Below, piece after piece: positions 1-6,511 of a stretch of 15,190 nt of DNA (its first letter is position 1; every line of letters begins with the position of its first letter). This stretch comes from JBGAQP01 sp044220635. Its GTDB lineage: Bacteria > Pseudomonadota > Gammaproteobacteria > Burkholderiales > Usitatibacteraceae. Both the position numbers and the translations under genes were made by a program. The DNA lies in assembly GCA_044220635.1 (NCBI GenBank), contig JBGAQP010000043.1, positions 1-15,190 on the forward strand. Direction: 5' to 3'. The notes beneath the pieces were generated by a model. That model had not been told where the DNA came from. It searched no databases and worked only from the letters and a program-made list of their open reading frames with translations.

Positions 1-507
1 GCGCGCGACCTCTGCGGGCTCGAGGGCGCCAACTCGACCGAGTTCGACCCGGACACGCCGCACCCCGTGGTGGCCCTCATCACGGAGTGGCAGGACCGCG
101 ACGGGCGCATCGAGCGCCGCGACGCGGGCTCGAACCTCGGCGGGACCATGCGCCTGGGCGCCCAGCCGTGCAACGTGAAGAAGGGCTCGCTCGCGCACCG
201 CATCTACGGCGCCGACGTCGTCGCCGAGCGCCACCGCCACCGCTACGAGGTGAACGACCGCTACGTCGCCCGGCTCGAGGCCGCCGGCCTCGCGATCAGC
301 GCGCGCACCCAGTCCGAGAGCCTGGTCGAGATGGCCGAGCGCCCGGACCACCCCTGGTTCTTCGGCTGCCAGTACCACCCCGAGTTCACCTCCACGCCGA
401 GGAGCGGGCACCCGCTCTTCATCTCCTACGTGAGGGCCGCGCTCGAGCAGCACCGGCGGCGCGTGCCGGAGCCCGGGCTGAAGGTCATCGGCGGCTCGGC
501 CGCATGA
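1..507 (+). CDS. pyrG: CTP synthase, C-terminal part (5' end outside window)
   Basis: This is the last 168 residues of CTP synthase, which makes CTP from UTP, ATP and glutamine in the cytoplasm. What is visible is the C-terminal half of the class I glutamine amidotransferase domain. It shows the GTMRLG motif (fragment residues 48-53), the basic ERHRHRYEVN stretch (76-85) and QYHPEF, whose His126 and Glu128 complete the Cys-His-Glu triad that releases ammonia from glutamine. The nucleophile Cys and the synthetase domain lie upstream, outside the window. The reading frame is open from base 1. The stop TGA overlaps the ATG of kdsA (ATGA), so the two are translationally coupled, the usual pyrG-kdsA order of Betaproteobacteria. 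The identification is very secure. Confidence 0.96.
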   Translation, partial: ARDLCGLEGANSTEFDPDTPHPVVALITEWQDRDGRIERRDAGSNLGGTMRLGAQPCNVKKGSLAHRIYGADVVAERHRHRYEVNDRYVARLEAAGLAISARTQSESLVEMAERPDHPWFFGCQYHPEFTSTPRSGHPLFISYVRAALEQHRRRVPEPGLKVIGGSAA

Positions 508-1340
508 AGCTCTGCGGATTCGAGGCCGGGCTGGACCGGCCCTTCTTCCTCATCGCGGGGCCGTGCGTCGTCGAGAGCGAGCAGCTCCAGATGGACGTCG
601 CCGGCCGGCTCCGGGAGATGACCGGCGCGCTCGGCATCCCGTTCATCTTCAAGTCGTCCTACGACAAGGCCAACCGCTCGAGCGGGAAGTCCTTCCGCGG
701 CCCCGGCATGGCGAAGGGCCTCGAGATCCTCGCGAAGGTGAGGAAGACCCTCGGCGTGCCGGTGCTCACGGACGTGCACACGGAGCAGGAAGTCGCGGAA
801 GTCGCGAGGCACGTGGACGTGCTGCAGACGCCCGCGTTCCTCTGCCGCCAGACGGATTTCATCGTCGCCGTGGCCCGCGCGGGCCTGCCCGTCAACATCA
901 AGAAGGGCCAGTTCCTCGCGCCCCACGACATGAAGAACGTCGTGGACAAGGCGAGGCAGGCGAGCGGCCGCGACAACATCCTGGTGTGCGAGCGCGGCGC
1001 CTCCTTCGGCTACAACAACCTCGTCTCCGACATGCGCTCGCTCGCGATCCTGCGCGAGACCGGGTGCCCCGTCGTGTTCGACGCGACGCACTCGGTGCAG
1101 CTGCCCGGCGGCCAGGGGACCTCCTCGGGCGGGCAGCGCGAGTTCGTGCCGGTGCTCGCGCGCGCCGCGATCGCCACCGGGGTCGCGGGCCTCTTCATGG
1201 AGACGCATCCCGATCCCGCGAAGGCGCTCTCCGACGGCCCCAACGCCTGGCCGCTCGGCAACATGCGCGAGCTCCTCGAGACCCTCAAGGACATCGACGC
1301 GCTGGTCAAGCGCCGGGGCTTCGCCGAGCAATCGCTGTGA
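504..1340 (+). CDS. kdsA: 2-dehydro-3-deoxyphosphooctonate aldolase (KDO-8-phosphate synthase)
   Basis: A 278-residue enzyme, the normal length. It condenses phosphoenolpyruvate with arabinose-5-phosphate to KDO-8-phosphate, the precursor of the inner-core sugar of LPS, in the cytoplasm. Visible landmarks are AGPCVVES (18-25), FKSSYDKANRSS (49-60), the active-site KKGQF (133-137), ATHSVQ (194-199), METHPDP (232-238) and SDGPNAWPL (243-251). Position 21 is Cys, where the metal-independent enzymes (E. coli type) have Asn. With His196, Glu233 and Asp244 it forms the metal-ligand set known from metal-dependent KDO8P synthases such as that of Aquifex. I therefore infer the metal-dependent class. 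The ATG lies within the pyrG stop (ATGA), with no strong ribosome site of its own, and the stop overlaps the GTG start of the next gene (GTGA). Expression should follow pyrG. Confidence 0.95.
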   Translation: MKLCGFEAGLDRPFFLIAGPCVVESEQLQMDVAGRLREMTGALGIPFIFKSSYDKANRSSGKSFRGPGMAKGLEILAKVRKTLGVPVLTDVHTEQEVAEVARHVDVLQTPAFLCRQTDFIVAVARAGLPVNIKKGQFLAPHDMKNVVDKARQASGRDNILVCERGASFGYNNLVSDMRSLAILRETGCPVVFDATHSVQLPGGQGTSSGGQREFVPVLARAAIATGVAGLFMETHPDPAKALSDGPNAWPLGNMRELLETLKDIDALVKRRGFAEQSL

Positions 1341-2272
1341 AGCTCCTCGTCCTGGGTGCCGGCGCGATCGGCGGCTATTTCGGTGGCCGGCTCGCCGAGG
1401 CGGGAGTGGACGTCACCTTCCTCGTCCGGCCGAGGCGCCGCGAACAGATCGCGACGGACGGCCTCGTCCTCGAGAGCCCGCTCGGCAACGCGCGCATCGC
1501 CGCGAAGACGGTACTCGCGGGCGAGGTGGGGCCGGGCTACAGCCACGTGCTGCTCACCTGCAAGGCCTGGGACCTCGAGGCGTCCATGGACGCGATCGCG
1601 CCCGCAATGGCGGGCGGGGCCGCCGTGATCCCGCTGCTCAATGGCATCGCGCACTTCGAGGCGCTCGACCGGCGCTTCGGGCGGGCCAAGGTGATGGGCG
1701 GGACCTGCCAGATCAACGCCACCCTCTCCCCCGAGGGCGTCGTGCGGCACATGGAGCCGCTCAACCGACTGCTCTTCGGCGAGCGCGACCGGAAGGAATC
1801 CCCCCGCGCGAAGGACTTCGCCACGGCGCTCGCGAGAACCGGGATCGACTGGAAGCTCTCCCCGGACATCGAGCAGGACCTCTGGGAGAAGATCGCCTTC
1901 CTCTCGGCGCTCGCCGCGACCACCTGCCTCATGCGGGGCAACGTGGCCGAGATCGTCGCCGCGCCCGGCGGCCTCGCGCTCATGGAGCGCGCGATCGCCG
2001 CGAACATCGCGATCGCCACGCGCGCGGGGCATCCGCCGCGCCCGGCGTTCGTCGAGTTCGCCCGAAAGCGCCTCGCCACGCCGGGGCCCCAGAGCGCCTC
2101 GATGCTGCGCGACCTCGAGCGCGGCGGCCCGGTGGAGGCGGACCACATCGTCGGCTGGATGCTCGCGAGGGCGCGCGAGTACGATGTGGACGACGTGATC
2201 CTCGCCATCGCCTACACCCACCTCAAGGCCTACGAGGCGCGCCGCGCCGCAGGGAGGCTTCCCCATGGCTGA
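1337..2272 (+). CDS. 2-dehydropantoate 2-reductase-like oxidoreductase (PanE/ApbA family paralogue)
   Basis: A 311-residue cytoplasmic NAD(P)H oxidoreductase of the ketopantoate reductase family. The N-terminal Rossmann domain carries GAGAIGG (7-13), LLTCKAWD (72-79) and the conserved LLNG (100-103; Asn102). The C-terminal helical domain has the catalytic Lys185 in LWEKIAF, SASM (253-256) and Glu267 in VEAD. In authentic PanE the Lys is followed four residues later by Asn (KLxxN). Here that place is Leu189, as in a large group of PanE-like paralogues, so the substrate may not be ketopantoate and I assign no symbol. The start is GTG, because it overlaps the kdsA stop (GTGA) and the Rossmann fold begins at once (MKLLVLGAGAIGG). 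The end overlaps the next gene by 8 bases, so it belongs to the same operon. Confidence 0.9.
   Translation: MKLLVLGAGAIGGYFGGRLAEAGVDVTFLVRPRRREQIATDGLVLESPLGNARIAAKTVLAGEVGPGYSHVLLTCKAWDLEASMDAIAPAMAGGAAVIPLLNGIAHFEALDRRFGRAKVMGGTCQINATLSPEGVVRHMEPLNRLLFGERDRKESPRAKDFATALARTGIDWKLSPDIEQDLWEKIAFLSALAATTCLMRGNVAEIVAAPGGLALMERAIAANIAIATRAGHPPRPAFVEFARKRLATPGPQSASMLRDLERGGPVEADHIVGWMLARAREYDVDDVILAIAYTHLKAYEARRAAGRLPHG
2251..2257 (+). promoter_or_regulatory. Strong Shine-Dalgarno for the GMC oxidoreductase
   Basis: AGGGAGG lies inside the 3' end of the PanE-like gene, 7 bases before ATG 2265. It fixes the start of the oxidoreductase and indicates independent, efficient initiation despite the 8-base gene overlap. 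Confidence 0.8.
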
Positions 2273-3881
2273 ATCCGGAACCTTCGACTACGTGATCGTC
2301 GGCGCGGGCAGCGCCGGCTGCGTGCTCGCCGACCGCCTCACGAAGGACGGGAAGTCCTCGGTGCTGCTGCTCGAGGCCGGCGGCGAGGACGACTGGATCT
2401 GGATCCGCATCCCGGTGGGCTACCTCTACGCGATCGGCAACCCGCGCACCGACTGGTGCTTCAAGACCGAGCCCGACCCCGGCCTGAACGGCCGCAGCCT
2501 CGGCTACTCGCGCGGCAAGGTACTCGGCGGGTGCTCCTCGATCAACGCGATGGTCTACATGCGCGGCCAGCGGGAGGACTACGACCTCTGGGCCGCCGAG
2601 GGCAACCCCGGATGGTCCTGGGACGAGGTGCTCCCGCACTTCAAGCGCGCCGAGGACTTCTTCGCCGGCGCGAACGAGCACCACGGCGCCGGGGGCGAGC
2701 TGCGCGTCGAGGAGCCCCGCGTGCGCTGGGAGATCCTCGACGCCTGGCGCGAGGCCGCGGCCGAGTGCGGGATCCCGAGGATCGACGAGTTCAACCGCGG
2801 CGACAACTTCGGCAACGCCTACTTCCACATGAACCAGAAGGCCGGGCGGCGCTGGAGCGCGACGAACGCGTGGCTTCGGCCCGCGCGCGGCCGGCCGAAC
2901 CTCGTGGTCTACCCGAAGGCGCACGCGAAGCGCGTGCGCATCGAGACGGCGGACGGGGCGCGCCGCGCCACCGCGGTGGAGTTCGCGCTCGAGGGCCACG
3001 GCGAGCAGGTGGCGCACGCGCGCCGCGAGGTGATCCTCGCCGCGGGCTCCATCGGCTCGCCGCAGCTGTTGCAGCTCTCGGGCGTGGGCGACCCCGGGCT
3101 CCTCGCGCGCCACGGCATCGCGCCCGTGCATGCGCTTCCCGGGGTGGGGGAGAACCTCCACGACCACCTGCAGATCCGCATGGTGTGGAAGGTCTCGAAC
3201 ACCGTCACGCTCAACGCGCGCGTGCATTCGCTCTTCGGCAAGGCGGCGATGGGGCTCGAGTACCTGCTCTTCAAGACGGGCCCGCTCACGATGCCGCCTT
3301 CCCAGCTCGGCGCCTTCGCGAAGAGCGACCCCGCGCAGCCCACGCCGAACATCGAGTGGCACGTGCAGCCGCTCTCCCTCGACCGCTTCGGCGAGCCGCT
3401 GCACCCGTTCAACGCGGTCACGCCCTCGGTGTGCAACCTGCGGCCCACCTCGCGGGGCTGGGTGCGCATCCGGTCCCCGGACCCGTTCGCCGCGCCCGAG
3501 ATCCGCCTGAACTACCTCTCGACGCCCGAGGACCGCAAGGTCGCCGCCGACGCGATGCGCTTCACGCGCCGCATCATGGCCGCGCCCGCGCTCGCGCGCT
3601 TCGCGCCCGAGGAATGGAGGCCGGGCCCCGCGGCGCTCTCCGACGAGGAGCTCGCGCACGCCGCGGGCGACCTCGGGACGACGATCTTCCATCCCGTGAG
3701 CACCTGTCGCATGGGCAACGGCCCCGGCGACGTGGTCGACGCGCGGCTGCGCGTGCGCGGCATCGCGGGGCTTCGCGTCGTGGATGCCTCGATCATGCCG
3801 CGCATCACCTCGGGCAACACGAACGCGCCGGCCTACATGATCGGGGAGAAGGGCGCGCAGATGATCCTCGAGGACCGGTAG
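2265..3881 (+). CDS. GMC-family FAD-dependent oxidoreductase (choline/alcohol dehydrogenase-like)
   Basis: A 538-residue flavoenzyme of the glucose-methanol-choline family, the usual length. It shows the N-terminal FAD-binding DYVIVGAGSAGCVLADRL (8-25) with the acidic Glu37 of LLEAGG, GMC signature 1 around GKVLGGCSSINAMVYMRG (84-101), signature 2 GSIGSPQLLQLSGVG (261-275), the catalytic His476 in FHPVSTCRMG (475-484), and the C-terminal GNTNAPAYMIGEKGA (517-531). No signal peptide is seen, so it is probably cytoplasmic or loosely membrane-associated. Close relatives oxidise primary alcohols or choline, but the actual substrate cannot be read from the sequence. It is the last gene of the pyrG operon. 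Co-transcription with the PanE-like reductase suggests the two may act on related small hydroxy/keto substrates; this is inference only. Confidence 0.93.
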   Translation: MAESGTFDYVIVGAGSAGCVLADRLTKDGKSSVLLLEAGGEDDWIWIRIPVGYLYAIGNPRTDWCFKTEPDPGLNGRSLGYSRGKVLGGCSSINAMVYMRGQREDYDLWAAEGNPGWSWDEVLPHFKRAEDFFAGANEHHGAGGELRVEEPRVRWEILDAWREAAAECGIPRIDEFNRGDNFGNAYFHMNQKAGRRWSATNAWLRPARGRPNLVVYPKAHAKRVRIETADGARRATAVEFALEGHGEQVAHARREVILAAGSIGSPQLLQLSGVGDPGLLARHGIAPVHALPGVGENLHDHLQIRMVWKVSNTVTLNARVHSLFGKAAMGLEYLLFKTGPLTMPPSQLGAFAKSDPAQPTPNIEWHVQPLSLDRFGEPLHPFNAVTPSVCNLRPTSRGWVRIRSPDPFAAPEIRLNYLSTPEDRKVAADAMRFTRRIMAAPALARFAPEEWRPGPAALSDEELAHAAGDLGTTIFHPVSTCRMGNGPGDVVDARLRVRGIAGLRVVDASIMPRITSGNTNAPAYMIGEKGAQMILEDR

Positions 3882-4041
3882 CCCGGCCCCGCTCCTGGCG
3901 CGTCGTGGATTCGAGGACCGCATCGACACCCGCCACCGGGCGCGCCCGGGCTCTGTCTCGCGGTGCGCGCGCGGGCTCGCGAGGCAGGCGCCCGCGGTGC
4001 GACGGTGACCGCCGGGAAAGTCTGGTAGAGTGGCCCGCGTG
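3882..4041. other. Intergenic region between the pyrG operon and the metal-uptake pair
   Basis: A 160-base gap, the longest without a gene in the window. It holds a 14-base perfect palindrome CCGGGCGCGCCCGG at 3936-3949, with no T-run after it, so at best a weak terminator or a bare structural element. A weak -10-like TAGAGT lies at 4026-4031 with no convincing -35. Nothing else is recognisable. The promoter of the following genes is presumably here. Confidence 0.4.
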
Positions 4042-4383
4042 ATGCAACTGGATTGCAAACGGCGCGGGGGCTGGCTGCGGCGCGCCGCCCTGGCGCTCGC
4101 ACTCGCGGCGACGGTGGTTGTCGCCCAGCAGGAGGCGGCGCGCCACGACTTCGGGCACGCCGTGGAGCAGCTCGGCGAGCGCCAGCCGGGCACGCCGCAC
4201 GAGCCCGCGCAATGCGCGCTGCACGGGCTGTTCGCGGGATTCTCGGCCGCCGCGGTGCCCCACGTCGCCTTGCCGGCCGTGCCCGCGGCGGTTTGCGAAA
4301 CCGGCGAGGTTCGCCTCGCATTCCATCGCTGCGCGGCCCGTCTCGCGTTCCGCTCGCGGGCTCCCCCCTTCGCTTCCGCCTGA
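4042..4383 (+). CDS. Small exported/membrane-anchored His/Cys protein upstream of a metal receptor (DUF2946-like)
   Basis: A 113-residue hypothetical protein. A basic start (CKRRGGWLRR, 5-14) leads into a hydrophobic segment (about 15-29), an export signal or single anchor. The rest is Ala/Pro-rich with scattered His (35, 39, 53, 61, 74, 95) and Cys58, Cys85, Cys97, including HEPAQCALHGLFAGF (53-67). This layout resembles the small DUF2946-type proteins that often sit beside TonB-dependent metal receptors; I recognise the style, not a firm family match. I chose ATG 4042. An in-frame GTG at 4030 would only add MARV. No clear ribosome site is seen for either. The receptor gene follows 63 bases downstream on the same strand, so the two probably form one unit. 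A role in metal handling in the periplasm is inferred from context. Confidence 0.65.
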   Translation: MQLDCKRRGGWLRRAALALALAATVVVAQQEAARHDFGHAVEQLGERQPGTPHEPAQCALHGLFAGFSAAAVPHVALPAVPAAVCETGEVRLAFHRCAARLAFRSRAPPFASA

Positions 4384-4397
4384 ACGACCGAATCCGC

Positions 4398-4418
4398 CGT
4401 CCGGCCGCGCGCCGGACG
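4398..4418 (+). repeat. Hairpin between the small protein gene and the TonB receptor gene
   Basis: A perfect inverted repeat: CGTCCGGC (4398-4405), loop CGCGC (4406-4410), GCCGGACG (4411-4418). It has an 8-pair, GC-rich stem. No T-run follows, so it is not a classical terminator. It could stabilise or attenuate the mRNA between the two cistrons. The ribosome site of the receptor, GGGAG at 4437-4441, lies outside it. Confidence 0.5.
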
Positions 4419-4446
4419 ACTTGCGTCGCTTCTACCGGGAGCTCCC

Positions 4447-6486
4447 ATGCACAGATCCGCGATCCTCGCGGGCGCCGTGGCGTCCGCGCTTCTCGCCCCC
4501 GCCTGCGTCCTCGCCCAGCAGGCGCCCACGACCCCCGAATCGGCACGCGCGGAAGTCAAGCGCGTGGAATCCGTCGTCGTCACGGTCTCGCCGCTCGACG
4601 CCGCCGCGACCGAAATGACCCAGCCCGCCACGGTGCTCACCGAGGAGGACCTGCGCCGCCGGCGCGCGGCCTCGCTCGGCGACACCCTCTCCGGCGAGCC
4701 GGGCGTGCATTCGAGCGCCTTCGGCGCCGGCGCCGGGCGCCCGATCATCCGCGGTCTCGACGGGCCGCGCATCCGGGTCCTCGAGAACGGCATCGGCTCG
4801 ATGGACGTCTCGACGATCAGTCCGGACCACGCGGTGACCGTCGAGACCCTGAACGCGCGCCAGGTCGAGATCCTGCGCGGGCCCGCGAGCCTCCTGTACG
4901 GCAGCGGGGCGGTGGGCGGCGTCGTGAACGTCGTCTCCGACCTCGTGCCCCGCGAACGGGCGGAGGCGCCCGGCGGCGCGGTGGAGGCGCGCGCCGCGAG
5001 CGGCAACGACGAGCGCACGCTCTCCGCGAAGCTCGACGGCGGTGGCGGCGAGGCGGCCGTCCATCTGGAGGCCTTCACGCGGCGCACGGGCGACTACCGG
5101 ATTCCCGGGCACGCCGTCCGCGACGATCCGGAGAGCCCCTCGGGACGGCTTCCCGGAAGCGACACCGATTCGCGCGGCGGGGGCGCCGGCGCTTCCTGGG
5201 TGGGCGGTCGCGGCTTCCTCGGGGTGGGCGCTTCCACCCTGCGAAGCGACTACGGCGTTCCGACCGCGGAAGGCACGCGGATCGCGCTCGAGCAGACGCG
5301 CGGCGAGGCGGCGGGCGAGCTCGACCGCCCCTTCGGGGGCATCACGCGCGCGCGGTACCGGCTCGGCTACAACGACTACGAGCACCGCGAGATCGAGTCG
5401 ACCGGCGAGGTCGCGACGACCTTCCTGAACAAGGCGTGGGAAGGGCGCCTGGAACTCGCGCACGAGCCGTGGACCGACGGCCGCGGAGCGCTCGGCTTCC
5501 AGGGGCAGGCGCGCGACTTCTCGGCGCTCGGCGAGGAGGCGATCATCCCGGAGACGAAGGCCTCCGCGGCCGCGCTGTTCCTCGTCGAGCAGAAGCGCTG
5601 GGGCGCATGGACCGTGGACGGGGGCGCGCGCGTCGAGCGCGAGACCCGACGGCCCGCCTCCTCCTCCGGCCTTCCCGATCGCGACTTCACGCTGGGCAGC
5701 TTCGCGGCCGGCGCCGTCTGGTCGTACGCCCCGGGCCTCGGCCTGAGCGTGAACGCGACCCGCTCGGAACGCGCGCCCGCGATCGAGGAGCTCTACACGA
5801 ACGGCGCGCACCACGCGACCGAGACCTTCGAGATCGGCGATCCGAACCTGCGCAAGGAGGTGTCGCGGGGCGTGGAGGTCATGTTCCGCCGCACGGAGGG
5901 CGCCGTGCAGTGGAAGGTCTCGGCCTTCGCGAGCCGGGTGCGCGACTACGTGTACGCCGCTTCCGTGGACGAAGACGGCGACGGGATCGCAGATCGGGTC
6001 GACCCCGAGGGTGCGCCCGATCCCGCGGGCGAGCTCCTCGTCCAGCGCTACACGCAGGCCGAGGCGCGATTCCACGGCGCCGAAGTCGAGTGGCGCTATC
6101 GGCCGGAGCCGGGCGCGTGGGCCGTGCGGCTGTTCGCGGATTTCGTGCGCGGCCGGCTCGCCGGCGGCGAGAACCTGCCGCGGATGTCGCCCGGGCGGAT
6201 CGGCGCCGAGGCCGAGGGCCGGTGGAACGCGTGGGGCGCGCGCCTGACGGCGATGCGCGTCGCCAGCCAGGACCGCACCGCACCCCTGGAGTCCGCGACG
6301 CCCGGCTACACGAAGGTCGACGCGGAGGTGACGCTCGCCCTCGGTGGCGGACGGCGCGGCCTCGTCGCCTTCCTGCAGGGCTCGAACCTCCTCGACGAGG
6401 AGATCCGCGTGCACACCTCGTACCTGAAGGACGTGGCGCCGCAGATGGGACGCTCCTTCGCGCTCGGCGTGCGCGGCGAATTCTGA
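4447..6486 (+). CDS. TonB-dependent outer-membrane receptor, ZnuD-like (probable metal uptake)
   Basis: A 679-residue TonB-dependent receptor. A signal peptide (about 1-24, cut near VLAQ-Q) is followed by a probable TonB box (ESVVVT, 41-46). The plug domain (about 55-165) contains RPIIRGLDGPRIRVLENG (98-115) and the closing EILRGPASLLYGSGAVGGVVN (141-161). The rest is the 22-strand barrel, ending in a C-terminal Phe. The block ERAPAIEELYTNGAHHATETFEIGDPNL (starting at 441) is characteristic of the ZnuD-type zinc receptor group. The His-rich loop of Neisseria ZnuD is not evident. Instead an acidic loop DEDGDGIADRVD (508-519) is present. It would import a metal or metal complex with TonB-ExbBD energy; zinc is the best guess by family. 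A ribosome site GGGAG lies 5 bases before the ATG. It probably shares a transcript with the small exported protein upstream. Confidence 0.9.
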   Translation: MHRSAILAGAVASALLAPACVLAQQAPTTPESARAEVKRVESVVVTVSPLDAAATEMTQPATVLTEEDLRRRRAASLGDTLSGEPGVHSSAFGAGAGRPIIRGLDGPRIRVLENGIGSMDVSTISPDHAVTVETLNARQVEILRGPASLLYGSGAVGGVVNVVSDLVPRERAEAPGGAVEARAASGNDERTLSAKLDGGGGEAAVHLEAFTRRTGDYRIPGHAVRDDPESPSGRLPGSDTDSRGGGAGASWVGGRGFLGVGASTLRSDYGVPTAEGTRIALEQTRGEAAGELDRPFGGITRARYRLGYNDYEHREIESTGEVATTFLNKAWEGRLELAHEPWTDGRGALGFQGQARDFSALGEEAIIPETKASAAALFLVEQKRWGAWTVDGGARVERETRRPASSSGLPDRDFTLGSFAAGAVWSYAPGLGLSVNATRSERAPAIEELYTNGAHHATETFEIGDPNLRKEVSRGVEVMFRRTEGAVQWKVSAFASRVRDYVYAASVDEDGDGIADRVDPEGAPDPAGELLVQRYTQAEARFHGAEVEWRYRPEPGAWAVRLFADFVRGRLAGGENLPRMSPGRIGAEAEGRWNAWGARLTAMRVASQDRTAPLESATPGYTKVDAEVTLALGGGRRGLVAFLQGSNLLDEEIRVHTSYLKDVAPQMGRSFALGVRGEF

Positions 6487-6511
6487 GGCGTGGAGGGCAG
6501 GACGCGGGACC

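Noticed and set aside
3936..3949. The palindrome CCGGGCGCGCCCGG as terminator of the pyrG operon.
   Set aside because: No T-run follows, and such palindromes arise often by chance at this GC content.
4030..4032. GTG as the start of the small exported protein.
   Set aside because: It overlaps the only -10-like sequence and adds just four residues; ATG 4042 gives an equally good signal segment. The choice is not certain.
4043..4057. A Zur box before the receptor operon.
   Set aside because: The dyad TGCAA-N5-TTGCA does not match the AT-rich Zur operators known in Proteobacteria; kept only as a weak dyad.
2223..5087. Very long open frame (954 codons) on the minus strand, antisense to the PanE-like, GMC, small exported and receptor genes.
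   Set aside because: It crosses four well-supported genes and has the low-complexity Arg/Ala/Gly composition of a shadow frame in GC-rich DNA. No domain is recognisable in it.
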